A stretch of DNA of 64,000 bases. It comes from Desulfurellaceae bacterium bin18. GTDB lineage: Bacteria; Desulfobacterota; Binatia; Bin18. The notes under the pieces were generated by a model that did no database searches, had not been told where the DNA came from, and was given only the letters and a program-made list of their open reading frames with translations. Position numbers and translations under genes: made by a program. Below are positions 42,649-51,417 of this stretch, piece by piece (within the stretch, counting starts at the first letter, position 1; every line of letters begins with the position of its first letter). The DNA lies in contig MPMI01000009.1 of the NCBI GenBank assembly GCA_002238415.1, positions 1-64,000 on the forward strand, in the 5' to 3' direction.

Positions 42649-43785
42649 CTAACTCAAATTGTAGAATTGCATAGCGCCCCCGGCCAGCACCGCGTGCTGA
42701 TGTTCTTCCGGCAGTTTTTCAGCAATCTGCTCCGGTGCCCCTGGAAAGAAACCGTCGGGATGGGGATAGTCGGTCGCCCACAGAACTTTGTGCGGGCCGA
42801 TATAGTCCACCAGATGGGTGAGGTTGCCTTCCACCGGTTCATACGAAATCCAGCACTGACGCTTGAAATACTCGCTGGGCGGCATGGTCAGCGTGGAATC
42901 GTTGAACAGCCCCTTATCTTCAAAATGGCGGTCCATACGGTCCAGCCAGGGGGCCATCCAGCCCCCGCCTGATTCCAGAAAACCAACCCGTACTTTAGGG
43001 AAGCGTTCGCACACGCCGTCCCAGATGATCGACAGCGCGGCCAGCATCATCTCCATGGTGTGCGACACCATATGCTTGGCCCCAAAGCTCCGAAACCGTT
43101 CCACTCCGACGGCGGGCATGCCACCGGTTCCTTCGTGGATGCCCACCGAAAAGTCGAGGTCCTGAGCTTCGGCCCAAAACACGTCGTAGTCCCGGTGGCC
43201 GAGCATTTTGTCGTTATATGGATTGGGACGCAGAAAACCGGCCCGCATGCCGAGTTCGTTGCGTGCATAGCGCATCTCTTCCACCGCCAACTCGATCGAC
43301 TGCATGGGCAGCATGGCCACGCCAAACAGCCGGTCCGGGTAGGGGGCGCAGTAATCGGCCAGCCAGCGGTTATAGGCCCGGCTGGCCGCGGCGGCGAGTT
43401 GGGGGTCCTCAATCGCGCCGGCAAAGAGACCCAGGCTGGGATACAGGAAGGCGGCGTCAATGCCGTCCAGGTCCATGTCCGGAATCCGGGCGTGCGGATC
43501 AAAGCCACCCGCCCGGCCCTGGGTGTAGGCCATTTTAATGGACACTTTCGGAGCGTGGACCCACTTTCCGTCGATCTTTTCGCGTACGCCAATCGCCCCG
43601 ATCAACCCCAGGCCGGCGGGAGGACCGAGCAACTTCCCCTCTACCTGAAAGCGATCTTTCCCGTCGCTATCGACGATCAACTCAGGTGCCTGATCGCGAT
43701 ACTGCGGATCAATATACTCTTGCCAGAAATTGCGCGGTTCGAGGACATGACCATCCGAATCGATCACATTATACGTGCGTCCCAT
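42649..43785 (-). CDS. Amidohydrolase_2 family protein
   Basis: 378-residue TIM-barrel metal hydrolase. VIDSDGHVLEPRNFW supplies the first D-x-H metal site, FSVGIHEGTGGMP a later His, and KVLWATDYPHPDGFF the last Asp and His. ATG 43785 follows GGGAGGG. The same-strand gene 54 nt upstream (43840-45036) belongs to the same family, so the pair is probably an operon. Family members decarboxylate or hydrolyse ring-cleavage products. Confidence 0.9.
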   Translation of the reverse strand: MGRTYNVIDSDGHVLEPRNFWQEYIDPQYRDQAPELIVDSDGKDRFQVEGKLLGPPAGLGLIGAIGVREKIDGKWVHAPKVSIKMAYTQGRAGGFDPHARIPDMDLDGIDAAFLYPSLGLFAGAIEDPQLAAAASRAYNRWLADYCAPYPDRLFGVAMLPMQSIELAVEEMRYARNELGMRAGFLRPNPYNDKMLGHRDYDVFWAEAQDLDFSVGIHEGTGGMPAVGVERFRSFGAKHMVSHTMEMMLAALSIIWDGVCERFPKVRVGFLESGGGWMAPWLDRMDRHFEDKGLFNDSTLTMPPSEYFKRQCWISYEPVEGNLTHLVDYIGPHKVLWATDYPHPDGFFPGAPEQIAEKLPEEHQHAVLAGGAMQFYNLS

Positions 43786-43839
43786 GTGTTCCCTCCCTGA
43801 CGGCACGGAATTGCGATACCCCTTTGCACTGATATTGTC

Positions 43840-45036
43840 TTAGGCCGCGACCGCCACGGTCTCGCGTTTGGCCTCGTCCTGGGCGGTTGGGACTTCGACT
43901 TTGTAGAGCTGCTGGGCGTTGTCCCACAAAATCTTGCGTCGCACCGACTCTTCACAGTCGGATAAACCACCCTTGATCCGTTTGTGCACTTCGTCACCGT
44001 AGAGTGACGTGGGGTGTGGAAAGTCGGTCTCAAACAGAATGTTATCCACGCCGACCTTGTCGATCAGCCGTCGGGGTGCGGTCTGCTCAAACCAGTAACA
44101 GGCGTAGATATTGCGGGCGAAGTACGCGGACGGCAGCATGTCAAACTCCGGATTGTCCTTGGAGACCCCGTTGTCCTGAAACTGATAATCCAGCGCTTCG
44201 AGCACAAAGGGAATCCAGCCAATGCCGCTCTCGACCGAAATGAATTGAATCTCCGGATAGCGGGCCAATACGCCAGACATGATTAAGTCGGTCATCTGCA
44301 TGCCGTTGCGCAAAAAGACATCCACGGACAGTTCGGTAAAAGCCGCCATCTTGCCGTAGGACTCGATCTTGTTCTTGAGCAGACCTAGCTCCATATTGCC
44401 CGATCCAATGTGGAAGCTGATCGGCAGGTTCAATTCAATCGACACCTCCCAGAGAGGATTCCAGTGCGGGTCGCCGAGCAAGGGCTGTCCCCAGAACTGC
44501 GGCTCGCCGGTGAACAGGATACCACGGTGTCCCATGGCGGCGCAGCGCCGTATTTCCGTGACCGCGGCGTCGACATCCCAGAAGGGCAGCGAGGTAATAG
44601 GCAGCAAGCGCCGCGTGTCGGCCGAGGCCCATTCGGTCTGCCAGTCGTTATAGATATGCACACAGGTCAGCATCAGCTCGGGGTCGTTCAATTTTAAGAA
44701 CTCCTGAGCGCCGAATCCGCCGACGTTGGGATACATGACCATGGCCCAGATGCCCATCTGGTCCATATACTTGAGCCGTTCCTGGGCATCATGCGCGCCT
44801 GGATGCATCTCCTCGTAGTTCTTGGGCGGATTCTGCATATTGCCGCGGCCAGCGGTGGCGGTCATGCCGGGGTTGGCCAGTAAGGACTCTCCCCCCACAA
44901 ACCAGGACAAACGACCGTCTTTATCAGTTTCGACGTGAGGCACCCGGTCGCGCATCTTTTCCGGGGCCCGACTCGTCCACAGATCCGGACTCTCCGTCAC
45001 ATGCGTATCAACATCAATAATCGTATAGCCGCTCAT
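43840..45036 (-). CDS. Amidohydrolase_2 family protein
   Basis: 398-residue metal hydrolase. IIDVDTHVTESPDLWTSR is the first metal motif, PISFHIGSGNMELG carries the barrel His, and NILFETDFPHPTSLYGD ends the active site. ATG 45036 follows AAAGGAGGG; the much longer open frame upstream is not coding, as it overlaps the divergent gene at 45208. Related to, but not closely matching, the downstream amidohydrolase. Confidence 0.9.
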   Translation of the reverse strand: MSGYTIIDVDTHVTESPDLWTSRAPEKMRDRVPHVETDKDGRLSWFVGGESLLANPGMTATAGRGNMQNPPKNYEEMHPGAHDAQERLKYMDQMGIWAMVMYPNVGGFGAQEFLKLNDPELMLTCVHIYNDWQTEWASADTRRLLPITSLPFWDVDAAVTEIRRCAAMGHRGILFTGEPQFWGQPLLGDPHWNPLWEVSIELNLPISFHIGSGNMELGLLKNKIESYGKMAAFTELSVDVFLRNGMQMTDLIMSGVLARYPEIQFISVESGIGWIPFVLEALDYQFQDNGVSKDNPEFDMLPSAYFARNIYACYWFEQTAPRRLIDKVGVDNILFETDFPHPTSLYGDEVHKRIKGGLSDCEESVRRKILWDNAQQLYKVEVPTAQDEAKRETVAVAA

Positions 45037-45207
45037 ACCTTCCCTCCTTTGGATTGTTTGCACTCGTTGGACCATTCCGTGTGAAACACTCTCTTTCCAT
45101 TTCCTTGCCATATAATGGGACTGGCTGCAATCTTGTGGGGCGGGTGGAGATTGATACACGACGGAAAGGGCGCTAACGTTTCCGAAACAGAGCGAAAGAG
45201 GAGAAGC

Positions 45208-45729
45208 ATGATGAATCGTTTCCGAGGGCTTATTGTTGGCTGCATTGCTGTGTTGGGAGCCGTGTTCGTACTGCTGCCTACTCCGGCGCAGGCCTGTACC
45301 TGCCTCACGCCACCGTCGCCCAGCCAAGGAGCGGAAGCCGTCGACGTCGTGTTTGTGGGAACGGTAGCGAACGTCGAGCACATTGAGGCCGACGGCTGGC
45401 TCTACGGGGCGTGGAAGTCCATGCTGGGCTTTGAGCACCTGTACGAGTTTGAGACGCTCCGGGTTACGATGGATGTCAACACCGCGATCAAAGGCACGGA
45501 CAAATCCCAACTGATCCTCGAAACCTCCGCCACAACCGAACTGTGTGGAGTGCTGTTCCAAGAAGGGGAAGAATATCTGGTCTATGCCTTCAATGGGGTC
45601 GGTGAGACCGTGACAACAGATATGTGCACCCGGACGGCAACCTCAAAAAAAGCTGCCGCCGATATCAAATCCCTGGTGAGTAATGAAGTCACCGCAGTCT
45701 GCGAGGGCTGGACATGTATTAATGACTAG
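45208..45729 (+). CDS. Secreted TIMP/netrin-like protein
   Basis: 173-residue exported protein. Signal peptide about residues 1-29 ends TPAQA. The mature protein begins CTCLTP, the Cys-x-Cys start of TIMP/NTR-domain proteins, followed by VDVVFVGTVANVEH, KSQLILETSATTELCGVLFQEGEEYLVYAF and TDMCTRTATSKKAA. Six mature cysteines suggest disulfides. AGAGGAGAAGC precedes the ATG. Bacterial members have no defined role; protease inhibition is only an analogy. The P450 begins 20 nt after its stop. Confidence 0.8.
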   Translation: MMNRFRGLIVGCIAVLGAVFVLLPTPAQACTCLTPPSPSQGAEAVDVVFVGTVANVEHIEADGWLYGAWKSMLGFEHLYEFETLRVTMDVNTAIKGTDKSQLILETSATTELCGVLFQEGEEYLVYAFNGVGETVTTDMCTRTATSKKAAADIKSLVSNEVTAVCEGWTCIND

Positions 45730-45749
45730 TCCCAGGACGAAGGAGAGGT

Positions 45750-47018
45750 ATGCAGCCTCACTATCCTGACTCTATTGACGATATTGACCTATCGAACTGG
45801 GCTTTCTGGCGCAAAAGTCTGGAAGAACGAGAGGGCGCTTTTGCCCTGCTGCGCAAAGAGCGCCCCGTTGCATTTTTTGAGGAAGGCGAAACCAGCATTC
45901 CGATACAGGGAGCGGGCTATTGGGTGTTGAGCCGGCATGCCGATGTGCTCCACGCCAGCTTGAATTCCCAGATCTTTTCCTCAGCCAAAGGCATTACCAT
46001 CATCGATACTCCGCCCGAAGCGCGGGAATTTTTCGGCTCCATGATTGTGATGGACGATCCTCGGCATAAAAGACTCCGTAGTCTGGTGTCACAAGCCTTC
46101 ACCCCGCGTCACTTACGGCAGGTCGAAAACGACGTGCAGGAGGCTGCGCGGCGGGTGATTAATACTGTTATTGAACGGGGCGAGTGTGACTTTGTCGATG
46201 CCATTGCCGCGCCGTTTCCGATTCAAATTATCTGTGACATGTTGGGTGTCCCAGAGAGTCAGCACGCCTTTGTCTTCGAGCAAACCAATATCATCTTGGG
46301 AGGCATAGACCCCGAGTACGGAACAGAGGATCTGGCCGAGCGATTCGCAGCGGTGATACAGGCCGGTCAGAGCCTCAGTCAGCTCATGGCCGATATGCGC
46401 CAGCAACGTCTCCAGCATCCCACTGACGATCTGACTTCAGCCCTCGTGTACGCCGAACTTGACGGGGATCGTCTGACTGACCAGGATTTGTGCTCTTTTT
46501 TCGTCCTCTTGGTTGCCGCCGGCAATGAGACCACGCGCAATGCGATTAGCCACGGCATCAAGCTCCTGCATGACTTTCCGGACCAGCGTGCGCTGTGGCA
46601 GTCGGACTTTGACGCCTATGCCAAGACCGCTATCGAAGAGATTGTCCGCTGGGCCAGCCCGGTCATTTATATGCGGCGCACAACTACCTGTGACACCGAG
46701 GTCGGTGGCCAGCCGCTGTGTCAGGGTGAGAAGGTCTTCCTTTTGTATGCCTCGGCCAATCGGGATGAAGCGGTCTTTGAGGACCCGTATGGCTTTGATA
46801 TTACGCGGAGTCCGAATGAGCATCTCGGATTTGGGGCGGGTGCCCACTTCTGCTTAGGGGTAAACCTGGCCCGGCGGGAGATGGCAGTCATGTTCCGGGA
46901 ACTCTTTCAGCGTCTTCCGGACCTTGAAATCACTGGAGAACCTGAGCGGCTAACGAATAATTTTATTCACGGGATTAAGCATCTGCCGTGTCGTTTCTCG
47001 CCAGGACCGGTCATCTGA
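45750..47018 (+). CDS. Cytochrome P450
   Basis: 422-residue bacterial class P450. I-helix AAGNETTRN at 256-264, K-helix E297-x-x-R300, and haem loop FGAGAHFCLG with ligand Cys368. HKRLRSLVSQAFTPR (C-helix) is also typical. It needs an external ferredoxin/reductase, and none is adjacent. Related sequences hydroxylate alicyclic or terpenoid substrates. ATG follows GAAGGAGAGG. It lies upstream of the two tandem SDRs on the same strand, which could oxidise the alcohol produced. Confidence 0.95.
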   Translation: MQPHYPDSIDDIDLSNWAFWRKSLEEREGAFALLRKERPVAFFEEGETSIPIQGAGYWVLSRHADVLHASLNSQIFSSAKGITIIDTPPEAREFFGSMIVMDDPRHKRLRSLVSQAFTPRHLRQVENDVQEAARRVINTVIERGECDFVDAIAAPFPIQIICDMLGVPESQHAFVFEQTNIILGGIDPEYGTEDLAERFAAVIQAGQSLSQLMADMRQQRLQHPTDDLTSALVYAELDGDRLTDQDLCSFFVLLVAAGNETTRNAISHGIKLLHDFPDQRALWQSDFDAYAKTAIEEIVRWASPVIYMRRTTTCDTEVGGQPLCQGEKVFLLYASANRDEAVFEDPYGFDITRSPNEHLGFGAGAHFCLGVNLARREMAVMFRELFQRLPDLEITGEPERLTNNFIHGIKHLPCRFSPGPVI

Positions 47019-47073
47019 CACACCCTTTTCTGATACACCCTTTCAAGAAACCAACCGAAACAGGAGGAAACGT

Positions 47074-47835
47074 ATGGCAGGATTGACCGAGGGAAAAGTT
47101 GCGCTTGTAACCGGCGCAGGCTCGGGTATTGGACGGCAAACGGCGCTCGCTTTTGCGCGGGAAGGCGCCCAGGTTGTTGTCTCGGACATTGTGGCTGAGG
47201 GTGGTGAGGAAACCGTGCAGCAGATCTCTGCTGCGGGCGGACAGGCCACCTTTGTGAAAGTCGATGTCGCTCAAGCCGGCGAGGTTGAGGCATTAGTCAA
47301 CACGGCGGTTGAAACCTATGGCCGCCTCGACTGCGCGTTCAATAATGCGGGCATCGAGGGCGAGCAGTCCCCCACCACTGAGTGTAGCGAAGCCAACTGG
47401 GAGCGGGTCGTGGCTATCGACCTGAAAGGCGTCTGGCTGTGTCTCAAGTATGAAATTCCACAGATGCTCAAACAGGGCGGCGGAGCCATTGTCAACACGG
47501 CCTCTGTCGCCGGGCTGGTGGGCTTTCAGGGTATCGCTCCCTATGTTGCAGCCAAGCACGGGGTCGTGGGACTGACAAAAACAGCGGCCCTGGAATATGC
47601 CAAGGCCGGGATTCGGGTCAATGCAGTCTGTCCCGGTGTGATTGATACTCCCATGGTCCAGCGGGCCTTCAGCCACAATCCGCAGCTGGCGGAGTCGGTC
47701 GCCGCAGTCGAGCCGGTCGGTCGGCTCGGCCAGCCCCAGGAAATTGCCGAGGCCGTGGTGTGGCTGTGTTCCGATGCGGCCTCGTTTGTAACGGGCCACC
47801 CCATGGCGGTCGATGGCGGTCTGGTCACCCAATAG
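47074..47835 (+). CDS. SDR family NAD(P)-dependent oxidoreductase, tandem copy 1
   Basis: 253-residue classical SDR: cofactor motif [28 protein letters not shown] strand, catalytic Ser in [10 protein letters not shown] and Y-x3-K in [12 protein letters not shown]. The PG motif [12 protein letters not shown] completes the fold. Probably oxidises a secondary alcohol, perhaps the P450 product. Start follows CAGGAGGAAACG. The following gene is a near-copy 20 nt away. Confidence 0.93.
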   Translation: MAGLTEGKVALVTGAGSGIGRQTALAFAREGAQVVVSDIVAEGGEETVQQISAAGGQATFVKVDVAQAGEVEALVNTAVETYGRLDCAFNNAGIEGEQSPTTECSEANWERVVAIDLKGVWLCLKYEIPQMLKQGGGAIVNTASVAGLVGFQGIAPYVAAKHGVVGLTKTAALEYAKAGIRVNAVCPGVIDTPMVQRAFSHNPQLAESVAAVEPVGRLGQPQEIAEAVVWLCSDAASFVTGHPMAVDGGLVTQ

Positions 47836-47855
47836 GAGCCAAATAGGAGGAAAAT

Positions 47856-48617
47856 ATGCCAGGACGATTGGACAACAAAATTGCACTCGTGACCGGAGCC
47901 GGGTCCGGTATTGGTCGGGCCACGGCGCTCGTCTTTGCCCGAGAAGGTGCCAAAGTCGTTGTGTCGGATATTGTGGTGGAAGGTGGTCAGGAAACCGTGC
48001 AGCAGATTGAAGCCGCGGGTGGAGAAGCCATTTTTGTCAAAGCCGATGTGTCGCAGGCCGCAGATGTGGAGACGCTGGTCGCAAAGACAGTTGAGACCTA
48101 TGGCCGCCTCGACTGTGCGTTCAATAACGCGGGCATCGAGGGGGGTGTGAAACCGACGATTGACTGTACTGAGGAAGAGTTTGACCGGACGATTGCGGTG
48201 AACCTGACCGGCGTCTGGCTGTGCATGAAATACGAGATTCAACAGATGCTCAGCCAGGGCGGCGGGACTATTGTCAATACGGCTTCGGCCGCCGGGCTGG
48301 TTGGCTTTCCCGGCCTGCCCGACTATGTGGCGAGTAAACATGGTGTGGTCGGTCTGACCAAGACGGCGGCCCTGGAATACGCCAAATCCGGCATTCGGGT
48401 GAACGCCGTCTGTCCGGGAGTGATTCAAACCCCCATGGTCGAACGGGGAGCACAACTGTCTCCGGGATTCGATGAACTCGCCGTGTCCATGGAGCCGGTT
48501 GGCCGTTTTGGGCAGCCCGCGGAAATTGGTGAAGCTGTGGTCTGGTTGTGTTCCGACGCTGCCTCGTTTGTGACCGGTATTCCTATGCAGGTGGACGGTG
48601 GCCTAGTGGCGCAGTAG
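47856..48617 (+). CDS. SDR family NAD(P)-dependent oxidoreductase, tandem copy 2
   Basis: 253-residue classical SDR with the same cofactor motif ([20 protein letters not shown]), NTASAAGLVG and Y-x3-K in DYVASKHGVVGL. It aligns without length change to the gene at 47074, so the two arose by tandem duplication. Substrate-side differences occur around residues 95-110 and 195-210. AATAGGAGG precedes the ATG. A strong terminator follows. Confidence 0.93.
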   Translation: MPGRLDNKIALVTGAGSGIGRATALVFAREGAKVVVSDIVVEGGQETVQQIEAAGGEAIFVKADVSQAADVETLVAKTVETYGRLDCAFNNAGIEGGVKPTIDCTEEEFDRTIAVNLTGVWLCMKYEIQQMLSQGGGTIVNTASAAGLVGFPGLPDYVASKHGVVGLTKTAALEYAKSGIRVNAVCPGVIQTPMVERGAQLSPGFDELAVSMEPVGRFGQPAEIGEAVVWLCSDAASFVTGIPMQVDGGLVAQ

Positions 48618-48635
48618 CGACTGTCGATGCAGTGC

Positions 48636-48670
48636 AAAACGGGGCAGCCTGGATGGCTGCCCCGTTTTTT
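48636..48670. terminator. Strong rho-independent terminator, bidirectional
   Basis: AAAACGGGGCAGCC and GGCTGCCCCGTTTT form a 14-bp stem around TGGAT, and the U-tract continues to 48670. It lies between the convergent SDR and Spy-like genes and, with A-run and T-run on opposite sides, can serve both. Confidence 0.9.
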
Positions 48671-48685
48671 GATTGCGCCGGGCGG

Positions 48686-49222
48686 TTAGCCGTCCTTGTC
48701 CTTCATTTTATGCCGTTCGGCACATTCCTCGTGATGCCGTTCGGCACATCCCTCGTGATGCCGCTTGGCGCGTTTCTCGGCCCAACGCGCCCGCATCTCC
48801 TCAAGCTTGGTCGCGGCCTGCGCGCGCTGCGCTGGGGTCAGTTCGGCACGGATAGCTAATGCCATGGTCAGAGATTCTTCAAATAGAGCCGATCTCAGCT
48901 GATTCAATTTGGCTTGCAGGGCAGTGAAGTCACCGGCTTCAACATCCGACTCTCCCAGGAGGCGGTTCATGATCTCTTGACGGGCCTCCCTCAGATTCTT
49001 TTTGAGGCCGGTCAGACTTTCCCGATGTTTTTCCCTGATCGCCTCGATAGCAGCCTGCTGAGTGTCGTTCAGATCCAAGTGCTGTAACACCCGCAAGGGG
49101 AAGGCACCCGGCCCGCCCCAACCGGAACGCCCGTGTCCGGGGCGAGCGGACACGAGTGAGGTAAGCAGGAGTCCTGCGGTAACCACACTTGCACCGATGA
49201 TGATCCACTTGCTTTTTGTCAT
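48686..49222 (-). CDS. Spy/CpxP-like periplasmic metal sensor with His/Cys repeat tail
   Basis: 178-residue protein. An N-terminal hydrophobic segment (residues 5-26) is a signal or anchor. LDLNDTQQAAIEAIREKH and ELTPAQRAQAATKLEEMRARW are the paired LTxxQ-type helices of the Spy/CpxP/CnrX group. The tail carries an 8-residue repeat (HHEGCAER, HHEECAER) encoded by 24-nt DNA repeats at 48710-48757, ending HKMKD. The His/Cys repeats probably bind metal. It is the last gene of the sigma-factor operon. Confidence 0.82.
   Translation of the reverse strand: MTKSKWIIIGASVVTAGLLLTSLVSARPGHGRSGWGGPGAFPLRVLQHLDLNDTQQAAIEAIREKHRESLTGLKKNLREARQEIMNRLLGESDVEAGDFTALQAKLNQLRSALFEESLTMALAIRAELTPAQRAQAATKLEEMRARWAEKRAKRHHEGCAERHHEECAERHKMKDKDG
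48710..48757. repeat. 24-nt tandem repeat within coding tail
   Basis: Two 24-nt units differing at one base (T/C), with a degenerate third part unit to about 48780. They encode the HHExCAER repeats of the metal-sensor-like protein. Confidence 0.85.
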
Positions 49223-49281
49223 ATGTCGACCTCCTTGGTATATACGTCTGTCTGATTAGACACGCGTGGACAAATTCTGGT

Positions 49282-49797
49282 TTACCGAGCTTCGTCCGGT
49301 GAGAGAGGGGGGTGAAAGTCCTGATGCCGGCCAAACCCGCGCCGGCCACGCCGGGGGCTCTTGTTGAGCCGTTCGAGCAATGAGGCGCGTTGCTCCGGGC
49401 TCAGCAGAGCGCGGACGCGGAGCATGGTCTTTAATTGCTCTTTGCGGAGTTCCGTCCGCAGGCCACCAATACGCTCGACTTGTTTCAATAATTCGGCTTC
49501 CTGGGGCTCCTCTGCTGCTAACAGGCCGTGCATCTGCTCGCGTGCTTCGCGCAATTGACGCCGCAGGGTCCGCTTCTTGGCGCGTGAAGCGTCGATGATG
49601 GCGTCTACCCGGGCCAGGGTTTGTGTATCAAGCCCCAACTCCTCGACAAGGCGCTCAAGGCGCAGACCGGGAGGTGTATGACGGGCGGACGGCCCTGGGG
49701 GCTGCGCCCAGCCGTCAGCCGCCCAGCCGCCCCATTCACACAGAGCGAATACCGCAACAAACATCAATATGAGGGTCTTTCTCATAACAGCCGTCAC
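49282..49797 (-). CDS. Periplasmic heavy-metal sensor-like (Spy/CpxP/CnrX) protein
   Basis: 171-residue protein with a signal-like N-terminus (LILMFVAVFALCEWGGWAADG). A long helical hairpin follows: LERLVEELGLDTQTLARVDAIIDASRAKKRTLRRQLREAR and MLRVRALLSPEQRASLLERLN. This is the Spy/CnrX fold pattern. The start overlaps the stop of the anti-sigma-like gene by 4 nt (ATGA), so they are translationally coupled. In CnrYXH-type systems the CnrX-like sensor sits in the same operon as sigma and anti-sigma factors. Confidence 0.82.
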   Translation of the reverse strand: MTAVMRKTLILMFVAVFALCEWGGWAADGWAQPPGPSARHTPPGLRLERLVEELGLDTQTLARVDAIIDASRAKKRTLRRQLREAREQMHGLLAAEEPQEAELLKQVERIGGLRTELRKEQLKTMLRVRALLSPEQRASLLERLNKSPRRGRRGFGRHQDFHPPLSPDEAR

Positions 49798-50222
49798 AAC
49801 AGTTCAAAAGCATCAGCCAGGGCAAGATATTCAGCAGGAAGAAAGTCAGTCTGCGCTTCCGACTGATAATAAGCATACGCCAAAAGGCTGGCGTGAGAGG
49901 TTATGTCTTGCGTATTCGCCGCGTCGGTATCCTGTGCGAGTGGTGTTGAGGCTGACCGTGGAGTGAGGTCTTTGAAGTTCGGGTCGGAAACCTGTTGCGA
50001 GGGAAGTGCAAACCACAGTAGCACCGCACACGTCGCTGCAAGCAGGCCGGCGGGCCGCAGGAAAGGAAGCCGGGCCGAGTCCGCCAGCCGTTCGCTAAGC
50101 CTTCGGTCAAACGTCGCCTGACGCGCCGCCGAAAGTGGCTGGGGCGTATAGTGGTCGGCCACACGCTGAATAAAGCGTCGATCGTCGGGCCTGAGGTCTT
50201 TACGTTCATCTGAAGAGGGCAT
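49794..50222 (-). CDS. Putative anti-sigma factor, single membrane span
   Basis: 142-residue protein with a cytoplasmic N-terminal part (1-55, charged), one hydrophobic segment (LLAATCAVLLWFALPS, about 62-77) and an exported C-terminal part rich in Thr/Ala. Position between the ECF sigma gene (3 nt upstream) and the sensor gene (4-nt overlap) is what identifies it. No zinc-binding HxxxCxxC motif is present, as in CnrY-like anti-sigmas. Confidence 0.7.
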   Translation of the reverse strand: MPSSDERKDLRPDDRRFIQRVADHYTPQPLSAARQATFDRRLSERLADSARLPFLRPAGLLAATCAVLLWFALPSQQVSDPNFKDLTPRSASTPLAQDTDAANTQDITSHASLLAYAYYQSEAQTDFLPAEYLALADAFELL

Positions 50223-50224
50223 GA

Positions 50225-50800
50225 CTACGCGCCTCCTGTCTCCGTTGCATCTCCTGTTTCGTCATTCAGGTCGGCCAACTCTGTGCGCATTTTTACCAGG
50301 GCGCGATGGAGATGGCTCTTCACGGTTCCGCTCGGGCTTCCCAAAAAATCGGCGCACTCCTGCACCGTAAAGCCCTCAAGATAGACCAGTACGAAGGCTT
50401 CGCGCTGCCGACGTGAGAGTTGGTCCAGGGCCTGAGCGATCCGCCGCCGCAACCCTGGATCGCTTTGCACGGCTGATGTTGGATCAATGGGTTCTTCTAC
50501 GCTTTCACGCTGCCAGAGGGTTCGCACCGCCCGCCAGCGACGATAGTTATGCGCCTGACGAACCAGGATGCGATAGAACCATGTTTCGAGACTGGCCTCA
50601 CCCCGAAAGCGGCCCAGGGCCTGATATGCCCTGACGAAAGCCTCTTGGGTGACATCTTCAGCCGCGGCCTCGTCGCCGCCGACCAGGCGCCAGGCCAGCC
50701 GCCTCGCCCGGTCGCGCTGAAGGGCCACAAACGTGCCAAAACACTCCTCACGTTCAGCCGGCAGTGCTCCCATCTCAGCTATTCCAACCCTAACGAGCAT
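50225..50800 (-). CDS. ECF-type RNA polymerase sigma factor
   Basis: 191-residue sigma factor with region 2 (GDEAAAEDVTQEAFVRAYQALGRFRGEASLETWFYRILVRQAHNYRR) and region 4 (LSRRQREAFVLVYLEGFTVQECADFLGSPSGTVKSHLHRALVKMR). It directs a membrane-stress or metal-response regulon with the downstream anti-sigma and sensors. Two starts are possible: ATG 50800 or ATG 50773; neither has a decisive site. It heads a four-gene operon running to 48686, presumably autoregulated. Confidence 0.9.
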   Translation of the reverse strand: MLVRVGIAEMGALPAEREECFGTFVALQRDRARRLAWRLVGGDEAAAEDVTQEAFVRAYQALGRFRGEASLETWFYRILVRQAHNYRRWRAVRTLWQRESVEEPIDPTSAVQSDPGLRRRIAQALDQLSRRQREAFVLVYLEGFTVQECADFLGSPSGTVKSHLHRALVKMRTELADLNDETGDATETGGA

Positions 50801-50879
50801 GGACGCAGTCTTCCTCTATTTGTATGAGACACCTGGATCAGGCATTTGGGTTACACACGTATGAGGGTGAGAAACCCCC

Positions 50880-51371
50880 CTACGAGGGTTTTGACTCAGC
50901 CGCCAGTGCATGCAGCGCTTGACCGCTGAGCCGGTAGGGCAGCCATTCGTCCATATGGCCCATACCCAGACGATGGTAGAACTCGCGGGCGGGGTTCCAG
51001 TCCAAAACCTGAAGCTCCAGGCGCTGATAGCCGCGTTCGACTGAAAGAGCGGCCAGTTTGGCCATGAGCGCCCGCCCGACTCCATATTTACGCGCTGACT
51101 CGACGACAAACAGGTCTTCGAGATATAGGCTCGGCCGTCCCTCCCAGGTGGAGTAGGTCGCAAAGAACAGGGCAAAACCGACCGGCTTGTCGTTCCGCTC
51201 GGCAATCAGCGCCTCGAATTGGGGCTGTTCGCCAAAGCCGTCGCGCAGCAGGTCTTCTTGTGTGGTCTTGACCGCGTCCGGCTCGTTCTCGAATCGGGCC
51301 AATTCCCTGATGAACCCAAGGATGAGCGGCACGTCGTTTGGAGTGGCGGAACGGATAGTGATGCTGGGCAT
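50880..51371 (-). CDS. GNAT N-acetyltransferase, SSAT/thialysine-type
   Basis: 163-residue acetyltransferase. FFATYSTWEGRPSLYLEDLFV followed by YGVGRALMAKLA (acetyl-CoA loop, Q/R-x2-G-x-G/A pattern) and RLELQVLDWNPAREFYHRLG are typical of spermidine/thialysine acetyltransferases. It acetylates an amine such as a polyamine. ATG 51371 lies beside a dispersed hairpin repeat and has no good Shine-Dalgarno; it may be translated from the Ccr operon transcript. Confidence 0.88.
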   Translation of the reverse strand: MPSITIRSATPNDVPLILGFIRELARFENEPDAVKTTQEDLLRDGFGEQPQFEALIAERNDKPVGFALFFATYSTWEGRPSLYLEDLFVVESARKYGVGRALMAKLAALSVERGYQRLELQVLDWNPAREFYHRLGMGHMDEWLPYRLSGQALHALAAESKPS

Positions 51372-51385
51372 AGGGCAGCGGGGTT

Positions 51386-51413
51386 GGGCAACCACAGGGG
51401 GTTGCCCCTACGA
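51386..51413. repeat. Dispersed hairpin repeat (GGGCAACC / GGTTGCCCCTACG)
   Basis: An 8-bp perfect stem with a 6-nt loop followed by CTACG. The same design, with GGGCAGCC arms, occurs at 61289-61314, again ending CCCCTACGG next to a gene end. It is a REP-like extragenic palindrome. Confidence 0.7.
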
Positions 51414-51417
51414 CTTA

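Noticed and set aside
48710..48780. CRISPR-like tandem repeat
   Set aside because: The 24-nt units are contiguous, without spacers, and lie in frame in a coding sequence.
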